A stretch of 8,847 bases of DNA from JASJHI01 sp965371355 (GTDB lineage: Bacteria > Actinomycetota > Acidimicrobiia > Acidimicrobiales > Ilumatobacteraceae): NCBI GenBank assembly GCA_965371355.1, contig CBDUYD010000122.1, positions 1-8,847 of the forward strand, in the 5' to 3' direction. The notes under the pieces are model-generated. The model saw nothing but the letters and a program-made list of their open reading frames with translations. It did no database searches and had not been told where the DNA came from. The position numbers and the translations under genes were made by a program. The stretch's first letter is position 1, and every line of letters starts with the position of its first letter. Shown here piece by piece: positions 1 through 4,501 of the stretch.

Positions 1-192
1 GATGATGACATTCGACATGCAGTGGAGAATTCGCTAGCCGGTTCAAGCGCTGACAGCGATGCCGGGTTTGTGATGTTGGTGGGCCTGGATCAGTCCGGGA
101 ACCTGCTTGAAGTGGGCATTGTCGTGACGGATGAAATCGAGTACGCGATTCATGCAATGCGGGCGAGAAGTCAGTATTTGGATTGGCTGTGA
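1..192 (+). CDS. Small toxin-like protein, C-terminal part (5' end cut by window edge)
   Basis: Frame 1 is open from the first base to TGA at 190-192 and gives 63 residues. It reads ...GLDQSGNLLEV..., then IHAMRARSQYL near the C-terminus. From memory this matches a widespread short actinobacterial family in which a G-x-D-x-x-G-N-L-L-E-V strand is followed by a conserved IHAM-R-x-R-x-x-Y tail. Members are usually annotated as toxin-like (BrnT/DUF4258-like) or hypothetical and sit next to a small regulator, as here. The start lies beyond the window, so perhaps 20-30 residues are missing. A hand count gives about 59% G/C at third codon positions, low compared with the transporter genes to the right, which suits mobile cargo. 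The HTH gene follows 6 nt after the stop, so the two are probably co-transcribed. The family assignment is tentative and no catalytic residue can be named. Confidence 0.55.
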   Translation, partial: DDDIRHAVENSLAGSSADSDAGFVMLVGLDQSGNLLEVGIVVTDEIEYAIHAMRARSQYLDWL

Positions 193-198
193 TGATTG

Positions 199-486
199 AT
201 GGCAACGACTAAGAAACATCCTCGTGACCTGACCGACGCGGACATCGACGCGATCGTTTCCGAATTCGACCGTGCAGTGGAGCAGGGGCGGGTGCGCCCG
301 GTTGATGGTGTGGTGTTTCGGGAGCTACGTGCGGCTGCTGCGGCTAGTCGGGCTGCTCAGGAACGGCTCGAGGAAGCGGCAGTCGCGGCGAAGCTGGCTG
401 GATTGTCGTGGGGAACGATTGGTGCTCAGTTGGGTGTCACGCGCCAGGGTGCTCGACAGCGATTTGAGCGGCTCGTCGATACGTGA
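199..486 (+). CDS. Small helix-turn-helix protein, probable antitoxin/regulator partner
   Basis: A 95-residue protein. The N-terminal half (about 8-58) is predicted helical and alanine/arginine-rich. The C-terminal part (about 60-90) is a helix-turn-helix of the type AAKLAGLSWGTIGAQLGVTR, with a basic tail rich in arginine. The pattern 'aGlSW..IG..LGVtRQgArqRF' is common in actinobacterial DNA-binding proteins and sigma-like HTHs. The gene lies directly behind the toxin-like gene in the same frame, separated by tandem stops TGA TGA and a TTG. ATG at 199 is taken as start; TTG at 196 is the alternative and adds one residue. I see no Shine-Dalgarno, so translation is probably coupled to the upstream gene. 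Likely job (inference): DNA-binding antitoxin that represses the pair. It could equally be an independent small regulator. Confidence 0.65.
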   Translation: MATTKKHPRDLTDADIDAIVSEFDRAVEQGRVRPVDGVVFRELRAAAAASRAAQERLEEAAVAAKLAGLSWGTIGAQLGVTRQGARQRFERLVDT

Positions 487-521
487 TCGAGTCGGTCATT
501 CGTCGCCGGCGGTGGGAGTGG

Positions 522-538
522 TGAACAGTCAGTGTTCA
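522..538. repeat. Short inverted repeat TGAACA-5-TGTTCA
   Basis: Perfect 6-bp arms TGAACA (522-527) and TGTTCA (533-538) flank a 5-nt centre, 36 nt after the HTH gene stop. The symmetry would suit either a dimeric repressor site or a weak hairpin. There is no T-run, so I do not call it a terminator. The rest of the 487-698 gap shows no coding sequence that I can support. Confidence 0.3.
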
Positions 539-686
539 ACATTCGGATGCGGGTGGCGGCTGTGAAGACTCGCTGGCTGGTGAAACGCGATGCTTCGGCA
601 ATCTTGTGCGACGCGCCCGCCTGAAGACGGTCAAATTGCGCGCTTGTCGAACGTCAACGTCGCCCCGCCCTGACGAGTCGAACGAG

Positions 687-692
687 TAGCGT
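687..692 (+). promoter_or_regulatory. Candidate -10 hexamer TAGCGT for the DUF433 gene (leaderless)
   Basis: TAGCGT fits the actinobacterial TANNNT -10 consensus and ends 6 nt before the ATG at 699. Transcription would then start at or next to the start codon, giving a leaderless mRNA. This agrees with the lack of a usable Shine-Dalgarno: the only purine stretch, GGCGGG, touches the ATG. No convincing -35 is seen 16-19 nt upstream. Confidence 0.3.
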
Positions 693-698
693 GGCGGG

Positions 699-923
699 AT
701 GGACAGGATCACCGTCGACCCGGCTGTGATGGGTGGCGTTCCATGCCTGCGTGGTCTACGCATTCCCGTCGCGACGGTTGTGAACATGGTCGCCGGTGGA
801 ATGACCGCCGAGCAGATCGTCGACGAACTCCCGCCGTTGGAGATCGATGACGTTTCCGCAGCCTTGCGCTTCGCCGCCGATGCTGTCGCGGATCGTGAGA
901 TCCCGTTGCAGCCAACTGCGTGA
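699..923 (+). CDS. DUF433 family antitoxin (VapB-like)
   Basis: A 74-residue protein with the full DUF433 signature: ITVDPAVMGGVPCLRG at residues 4-19, followed by RIPV, an 'MTAEQIVDELPPLEIDD' helix pair and a final AALRFAADA helix. Members are small winged-helix-like proteins, typically encoded directly upstream of a DUF5615 PIN-like nuclease. They are taken to neutralise it and probably to repress their own operon. Both the size and the gene order fit. The stop codon overlaps the next start (GTGA at 920-923), showing a translationally coupled two-gene operon. It looks intact although its partner is frameshifted. The function is inferred from family and context. Confidence 0.88.
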   Translation: MDRITVDPAVMGGVPCLRGLRIPVATVVNMVAGGMTAEQIVDELPPLEIDDVSAALRFAADAVADREIPLQPTA

Positions 924-1298
924 AGTTCCTCATTGACCAGAACCGTTCGCCGCGGCTGGCGGGTTTTCTTCGTGAAAACGGTCACGGCGCCGTTCACACA
1001 CTCGAACTCGGTCTGGAACGGGCCGAGGACGATGAACTCTTGCTACTCGCTGCCACGGATGGCAGGGTCATCGTGTCGGGTGATACCGATTTCGGAGCGC
1101 TTCTTGTGCTGGCTGAATCGTCGGTCGCCGTCGGTGATCTTGTTCCGATCGCGGAAAACTCTGACTGCGGAGGACCAGGCGACCATCATCCTCGATCATC
1201 GCGACGATCTCGAGGCGGATCTCAACGCCGGAGCCGTCGTCGTGGTCAGCGATGATCGGCTTCGAGTACGGCTCCTCCCGTTGCTTCACGAGGACTGA
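920..1298 (+). pseudogene. DUF5615 PIN-like toxin (VapC-like), frameshifted near 1124
   Basis: The first 68 or so codons from GTG at 920 are a typical DUF5615 PIN-like RNase: MKFLIDQNRSP start, DDEL at 37-40 and VSGDTDFGALL at 52-62. The candidate metal-binding acids are D6, D38, D55 and D57. At about 1121-1127 the family match jumps to the next frame. There it continues SPSVILFRSRKTLT and ends in AGAVVVVSDDRLRVRLLP, the usual DUF5615 C-terminus, with a stop at 1296-1298. Dropping one G near 1124 restores a 125-residue protein of normal family length. Left unshifted, the first frame runs to 1255 with a basic, serine/arginine-rich tail that matches nothing. The start overlaps the DUF433 stop. 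The active-site acids lie before the shift, but loss of the last strand and helices would probably inactivate the toxin. A sequencing error or real ribosomal frameshifting is the alternative; I see no classical slippery heptamer. Confidence 0.85.
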
Positions 1299-1311
1299 CC
1301 GCGACCGGGTC

Positions 1312-1330
1312 GCAGCCATCACCCGGCTGC
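1312..1330 (+). terminator. Candidate hairpin after the DUF433/DUF5615 operon
   Basis: GCAGCC (1312-1317) and GGCTGC (1325-1330) form a perfect 6-bp stem with a 7-nt loop, 14 nt downstream of the toxin stop. An overlapping alternative, GCGACC-G-GGTCGC (1301-1313), could also pair. There is no U-tract, which is common in GC-rich actinobacteria, so the termination role is tentative. Confidence 0.3.
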
Positions 1331-1337
1331 CTCGTGT

Positions 1338-1424
1338 GGGTAGCGGTTGGGTAGCAAACGCGGACTCTGCTACCCGGATCATCTAGGACTAGCCGAACAG
1401 CTACCAGACGAAACCCCTGGTAGT
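1338..1424. repeat. Cluster of five GGTAG(C) motifs in direct and inverted order
   Basis: GGGTAGC occurs at 1338-1344 and again at 1349-1355, exactly 11 bp apart. Its reverse complement GCTACCC is at 1369-1375. GCTACCAG at 1400-1407 and CTGGTAG at 1417-1423 form a perfect 7-bp dyad (CTACCAG/CTGGTAG) with a 9-nt centre. Five copies of a GGTAG core within 87 bp, lying 49-135 bp from the candidate crossover in the tRNA fragment, is the arrangement seen for tyrosine-recombinase arm-type sites or excisionase sites. That role is inference. The copies could also be operators or merely hairpins. Confidence 0.45.
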
Positions 1425-1471
1425 GGAACACGCGACGGACGGCCATCATCACCTGGACCGCCAAGTGGCGA

Positions 1472-1516
1472 TTCCTCAACCGTGCGTCGCAGGTTCGATT
1501 CCTGCCGGGGGCGCCA
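1472..1516 (+). other. 3' fragment of tRNA-Arg(CCT), attR-like attachment site
   Basis: Read 5' to 3' this matches the second half of a tRNA. It has an anticodon-loop-like TTCCTCA (1472-1478, CCT at 1474-1476), a 3' anticodon strand ACCGT and a 5-nt variable region. A perfect T arm follows, GCAGG-TTCGATT-CCTGC (1489-1505), then the acceptor strand CGGGGGC (1506-1512), discriminator G and encoded CCA (1514-1516). Upstream there is no matching anticodon 5' strand, no D arm and no GCCCCCG acceptor partner, so it cannot be a functional tRNA. A 3' tRNA end starting at the anticodon loop is the classic identity segment left by tyrosine-integrase insertion into a tRNA. By polarity the element lies to the left. 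Position 37 is C rather than the usual purine, suggesting drift or the crossover boundary. The fragment call is strong; the Arg(CCT) identity comes from memory of actinobacterial tRNAs. Confidence 0.72.
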
Positions 1517-1562
1517 CAAGATGTCGACCGCAGCGGCTGTGGAGTCACCGGCGAGTACGACC

Positions 1563-1589
1563 GCGACCGAATCGCCTCGTTCGGGTCGC
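1563..1589 (+). terminator. Candidate hairpin downstream of the tRNA fragment
   Basis: GCGACCGAA (1563-1571) pairs with TTCGGGTCGC (1580-1589), giving nine base pairs with a single bulged C and an 8-nt loop. Its place about 47 nt after the tRNA 3' end would suit the original tRNA terminator left on the chromosomal side. There is no T-run behind it, so this remains tentative. Confidence 0.25.
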
Positions 1590-1632
1590 CGCGGGCGATT
1601 CTGACTTGATCACGGAGCGCGCTGGCAACGGT

Positions 1633-1683
1633 CGATCTCGTGAGGATGTTGCGCTGCAGAGACGCAAGATCCTCACGAGATCG
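1633..1683. repeat. Perfect 15-bp inverted repeat with extended stem
   Basis: CGATCTCGTGAGGAT (1633-1647) and ATCCTCACGAGATCG (1669-1683) are exact reverse complements. Inside them, after one G/G mismatch, TTGCG (1649-1653) pairs with CGCAA (1663-1667), leaving a 9-nt loop (1654-1662). That makes 20 base pairs in all. It lies downstream of the methyltransferase stop on the minus strand, so it could end that transcript, but neither strand has a T-tract after it. A small non-autonomous element end, a protein-binding site or a structured RNA are alternatives. Confidence 0.6.
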
Positions 1684-1833
1684 GGGGTTTCACGGGCATC
1701 GTCGCGTTGGCGGACCTCGGCGAAGCGATCGGCACCGTTGCGTTCGTTACCGAAGGGCGTGGCCACCCGATTACGTGTGGGCTGTTCGCTGAGAGCCTGG
1801 ACGTGTACCTGTCGCGTCGGACTGCCCTCGACG

Positions 1834-2643
1834 CTACGCGAGTGCGACGGCGACGTGGGCGCTGTTGGGTGAGGTCAGCTCGCCATCGCTGACGTAGTCG
1901 GCAAGGGAGTCGACGATGTCGTCGATCATTCGCGTGCGGGCGTCGGGATCCATCGCCTGGATCTGTTCTGCGATGGGCAGCGCTGCCAGATTGCCGCCGA
2001 TGGCTTCGGCAGGATCCATGGGTTCGCGGGCGAGCGTGACCGCGTGGACATCGACCGATGAGAAACCTGCCTCGACGAACAATTCGGCGAGCACATCGCG
2101 ATCCCCGAGCCCGCAGGGAGTCAACATGGTCTGTCCCGCGTCGGGCGAGACGTGGCGGCTCAACCCCTCGGCCAACGCCGAGATGTACGGGTTGTGCTCG
2201 GCCGATCGCCAGACGCTCACCGCGGCAACGCCGCCCGGGCGAAGAACCCGCCGCATCTCCGCGACCGCTTCGGCTCTGTCGGGGACGAACTGCAAGCCCT
2301 GCTGACACAACAGCGCGTCGAACGCCTCGTTCCCGAAGGGCAGGTCGGCCGCGTCGGCTCGACGCCATTGCACCTGTGCGCCCGCGACCGAATGCCGGCG
2401 GGCCTCGGAGAGCATGTCCTCGTTGAGGTCGGAGGCCACGATCGTTCCGGTCGGGCCGATCAGCGGTCCGGCAGCACGCGTGACGATCCCGGTGCCGCAG
2501 GCCACCTCGAGCAGCTGCCAGCCCGGCTGCAGGTCTGCCCGTTCGACCAGATCGCTGGCCCATGAGGCGAACCACGACGCGACATAGCGTTCATACTTCT
2601 GCGCCGATGAACCCGCAATCTGCCAGCGCTCATCGGAAGCCAC
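1834..2643 (-). CDS. Class I SAM-dependent methyltransferase
   Basis: A 269-residue protein of the UbiE/Methyltransf_11 (Rossmann-type) superfamily, transferring methyl from S-adenosylmethionine to an unknown substrate. Motif I LLEVACGTG lies at 44-52 (SAM-binding glycine loop), the acidic end of strand 2 at ASDLNEDML 70-78 (D72), the adenine-contact region ADAADLPF at 96-103, strand 4 FDALLCQQGLQFV at 108-120 and the post-motif RVLRPGG at 132-138. The C-terminal 120 residues form the variable substrate cap. The start is taken as GTG at 2643 because the N-terminus then begins in the family manner (ASDERWQIAG, then KYERYV). GTG at 2649 is possible. Frames extending to 2775 would overlap CorA and encode proline/arginine-rich non-protein. 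It follows CorA with a 47-nt gap that contains a small 5-bp hairpin (2668-2682), so co-transcription is uncertain. The substrate cannot be read from sequence; the family includes quinone, small-molecule and natural-product enzymes. Confidence 0.85.
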   Translation of the reverse strand: MASDERWQIAGSSAQKYERYVASWFASWASDLVERADLQPGWQLLEVACGTGIVTRAAGPLIGPTGTIVASDLNEDMLSEARRHSVAGAQVQWRRADAADLPFGNEAFDALLCQQGLQFVPDRAEAVAEMRRVLRPGGVAAVSVWRSAEHNPYISALAEGLSRHVSPDAGQTMLTPCGLGDRDVLAELFVEAGFSSVDVHAVTLAREPMDPAEAIGGNLAALPIAEQIQAMDPDARTRMIDDIVDSLADYVSDGELTSPNSAHVAVALA

Positions 2644-2690
2644 CGACACAGCATCGCGCAGCCAGCGCCGACCACCCGTCGGTCTATCGG

Positions 2691-3647
2691 TCAGGGCCAC
2701 CCGCGTCGGTTGAAGTAGCGCCACAGGCCGAGGCCGAGGGCGAGCATCACCAGGAGGAGGACCGGGTATGCCCACTTCTGACCGAGTCCCGGCATGTACT
2801 CGAAGTTCATCCCGAAGATCCCGGTGAGCAGCGTCAGCGGGAGGAAGATCGCGGACAGCACCGAAAGCAATCCGAGTCGTCGATTCGTCTTCTGGTTGGT
2901 GTGCTCGCTCTCGCGCTGACGGAGCGTGTTCAGTCGGTTGTAGTAGACGCGCACCGATCGTGTGACCGCGGAGGTGTTGTTGATCGCGTTCGAGATACGC
3001 GCCCGGGCATCCGAGTGGTCATCGAAGTAGGTGATGTCGTCGCGGAGCAGCACGAACACCTGCGTGTAGGCGCCAGCGGCCTCGTCGAGGGCGTGGAGGT
3101 GCCGGTCGGCGGCGTTCAGGCCGCGACTGATCTCGCCGGTCTTGTCCGCTTCATCCGACATTTCGTTGAGCGAGTGGAGAAGCCTCTGGGACTCCTGGAA
3201 CGCATCCATCGACAGCATCGAACACAGCGACGCCACGAGGTCGGGCAGCGTGGTGACCCAGGGCGTGTCGGTCGGCGACTTCAGTTCGTCGATGAAATCG
3301 TCCAACGCCTTCAGCTCGTCGGATCTCCACGTGATCAACAGCTTCGGAATCGCGAGAGCGTGGAGGTAGACGGGCGCGTCCTGACCCTCGAGGAGCACCG
3401 GAACCCGGAAGTAGACGGCGTCGCCGACGACCAGCGACGTCGCCAGGGTCGGCCGCCTGAAGATCGCGTGCTCGATGAGGGGACTCGCTCCCACCTTCGC
3501 GAGCACGTTCTTCACCCAACTGTCGGATGCGTCGACCGCGTCCTGCCAGCATGGATCATCGCCCGCCTTCCATATCGACAGCAGCTGGTCCTCGGTGACG
3601 GGGTCGAGCCCTTTCGAGGTGAGGTGGTACGCGGTGATCTTCGACAA
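2691..3647 (-). CDS. corA: CorA-family divalent cation (Mg2+/Co2+) transport protein
   Basis: A 318-residue protein of normal CorA length. It has a long acidic and helical cytoplasmic domain (about 1-255, with extended helices after 150), then TM1 ending in the signature GMN (residues 279-281, ...LTGIFGMNFEYMPGL). TM2 lies at about 293-310, and a basic tail, FNRRGWP, ends the protein. The family forms homopentameric channels in the cytoplasmic membrane for Mg2+, or Zn2+ in ZntB-type members. The periplasmic loop reads MPGL where the usual CorA loop is MPEL, so a conserved acid is missing. TTG at 3647 is chosen as start because the family-like sequence (SKITAYHL) begins there and a promoter-like pair sits 43-71 nt upstream. 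GTG at 3779 is the only other in-frame option seen, adding 44 low-complexity residues. The methyltransferase follows on the same strand and the SHOCT gene is divergent. Confidence 0.88.
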   Translation of the reverse strand: MSKITAYHLTSKGLDPVTEDQLLSIWKAGDDPCWQDAVDASDSWVKNVLAKVGASPLIEHAIFRRPTLATSLVVGDAVYFRVPVLLEGQDAPVYLHALAIPKLLITWRSDELKALDDFIDELKSPTDTPWVTTLPDLVASLCSMLSMDAFQESQRLLHSLNEMSDEADKTGEISRGLNAADRHLHALDEAAGAYTQVFVLLRDDITYFDDHSDARARISNAINNTSAVTRSVRVYYNRLNTLRQRESEHTNQKTNRRLGLLSVLSAIFLPLTLLTGIFGMNFEYMPGLGQKWAYPVLLLVMLALGLGLWRYFNRRGWP

Positions 3648-4070
3648 TGATCGGACCCCGCTCGCTACCCGGGCGTGACGCTGCCCGGCACGGTAGAGCG
3701 GCGTCGACGTGTTGTCGGCGGTGCCGGGTGCAGCAGGGTGGTGGATTGCACACGACGAAGCTACCGCCGCGGGCGGCACGTCTCAGGATCGGACCGCGTG
3801 TTGCCGCGGGCCCGACCTTGCGGGTCGTCGTGCCTGCCGGATCATCACCTCATTCGAATGTCGCCGCGTAATAGACGGGGCAGTGGGGCTGGGCTGGATT
3901 GGAGTTGGCCATCGCGGGAGGACACGCCGCGCCCGTCCAGAAGTCCTGGAGCCAGGCATCGACCTCGCCCGGACCCGCGTCGGCGGCCTGCCCTCCGCGT
4001 CACCCGCGGTGCGACTTGGCGTACGGTTGGCGGTGTCCGGTCGTCCGGCCCACCAACGCGAAAGGCCCCC
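3648..4070. promoter_or_regulatory. Divergent intergenic region between corA and the SHOCT gene
   Basis: These 423 bases separate genes transcribed away from each other, so both promoters should lie here. Apart from the corA candidate, I see a 10-bp perfect palindrome CATTCGAATG (3851-3860) near the middle, a possible operator. A TANNNT hexamer TACGGT (4022-4027) lies 43 nt before the plus-strand ATG, without a good -35. GAAAGG (about 4060-4065) is a plausible ribosome binding site. No gene is supported: the open frames are arginine-rich and without family resemblance. Confidence 0.4.
3690..3718 (-). promoter_or_regulatory. Candidate promoter for corA
   Basis: On the minus strand CCGACA (3718-3713) is followed, after exactly 17 nt, by TACCGT (3695-3690). 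These resemble the -35 (matching the GACA half of TTGACA) and the actinobacterial TANNNT -10. Initiation near 3683 would leave a leader of roughly 35 nt before the TTG at 3647 and would exclude the longer GTG start at 3779. A purine stretch, GAGCGGGG, about 8 nt before the TTG could serve as ribosome binding site. Confidence 0.3.
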
Positions 4071-4451
4071 ATGCCACTCCTCGATTTTCTGTGGACCATG
4101 TTCCTCTTCTTCTTGTTCTTCGCGTTCCTCCTGTTGGTCGTCTCGGTCTTCGTCGACATCTTCCGCAACGATGATCTCAGCGGCTGGGGCAAGGCGCTGT
4201 GGGCGATATTCGTTCTCTTCGTCCCCATCTTCGGTGTGCTGATCTACCTCGTCGCCCACGGTGCCGACATGCAGGAGCGCACGTTCCTCCGAGCGCCTGC
4301 GTACGATCGGGCAACCGTTGCGTACGCTCGGCCCGGCGCCGAACGCAGCGATGCCGTCAGCGACGAGATCACCCAGCTCGACGCGTTGCGCAGGCAGGGG
4401 GTCATCACCGACGAGGAGTTCGAGAGCCGCAAGGCGAGACTTCTCGGCTGA
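4071..4451 (+). CDS. Small membrane protein, PLDc_N-like with C-terminal SHOCT domain
   Basis: A 126-residue protein. TM1 covers about residues 6-30 and is phenylalanine-rich. TM2 covers about 42-62 with the pattern ALWAIFVLFVPIFGVLIYLV, typical of the PLDc_N (cardiolipin-synthase N-terminal) membrane hairpin. A polar linker with tyrosines and prolines follows (about 65-95), then a SHOCT motif at 99-125 (ITQLDALRRQGVITDEEFES, ending KARLLG). SHOCT is a short helical tail found at the end of many bacterial membrane proteins and is thought to mediate oligomerisation or substrate contacts. There is no phospholipase catalytic HKD motif, so the protein is not an enzyme of that family. The start at ATG 4071 is backed by the GAAAGG upstream and by the immediate membrane segment. 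It is divergent from corA and converges on the antiporter gene, 50 nt apart. The function is unknown, possibly cell-envelope related. Confidence 0.85.
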   Translation: MPLLDFLWTMFLFFLFFAFLLLVVSVFVDIFRNDDLSGWGKALWAIFVLFVPIFGVLIYLVAHGADMQERTFLRAPAYDRATVAYARPGAERSDAVSDEITQLDALRRQGVITDEEFESRKARLLG

Positions 4452-4466
4452 ACGCGGCGACCTCGA

Positions 4467-4494
4467 GTCGTCGGCGATCGCGAGCCGCCGCGAC
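4467..4494. terminator. Candidate bidirectional terminator hairpin
   Basis: In the 50-nt gap between the converging SHOCT and antiporter genes, GTCG-T-CGGCG (4467-4476) pairs with CGCCGCGAC (4486-4494), giving nine base pairs with one bulged T and a 9-nt loop. The position between two stops supports a shared terminator. No T-run is present on either strand. Confidence 0.45.
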
Positions 4495-4501
4495 CAGCTC
4501 G

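Larger units (their letters stand above)
1299..1471. other. Gene-free stretch left of the tRNA fragment
   Basis: No open frame here looks like a real protein. Apparent frames on both strands run through the tRNA fragment and produce the familiar artefact peptide GAPGRNRTCD (minus strand, about 1475-1515). The content is the post-operon hairpin, the GGTAG motif cluster (1338-1424) and a small inverted repeat CGCC-aagt-GGCG (1459-1470) immediately left of the point where the tRNA match begins. The layout resembles the attachment-arm region of an integrated element, without an integrase gene on this side. Confidence 0.4.
1517..1833. other. Gene-free stretch right of the tRNA fragment
   Basis: I find no gene that I can support in these 317 bases. 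They hold a bulged hairpin (1563-1589) about 47 nt after the tRNA end and the long perfect inverted repeat at 1633-1683. From 1644 to about 1840 a plus-strand frame without stops reads like protein in places (ADLGEAIGTVAFVTEGRGHP at about 1710-1769). It has no good start, however, and it runs into the end of the methyltransferase. It may be a gene remnant; I do not call it as a gene. Confidence 0.35.

Noticed and set aside
1246..1548. Minus-strand frame of about 100 residues containing GAPGRNRTCD
   Set aside because: This peptide is a known artefact of translating the antisense of tRNA 3' ends; it coincides with the tRNA fragment and has no protein homology I would trust.
1299..1833. Possible CRISPR array or integrase gene near the island edge
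   Set aside because: The repeats are short, of mixed orientation and without regular spacers, and no tyrosine or serine recombinase motif appears in any frame.
1347..1872. Overlapping plus-strand frames across the tRNA fragment and the gap to its right
   Set aside because: They pass through the T arm and acceptor (peptide such as DSSTVRRRFDSCRGR) and through hairpins; arginine/serine-rich, without plausible starts.
1673..2575. Minus-strand 300-residue frame overlapping the methyltransferase
   Set aside because: Arginine-rich shadow of the methyltransferase, which has all the SAM-binding motifs in its own frame.
2562..3650. Plus-strand 362-residue frame opposite corA
   Set aside because: Antisense shadow rich in V, E, R and H without domains; the CorA frame with GMN motif and two TM helices explains the DNA.
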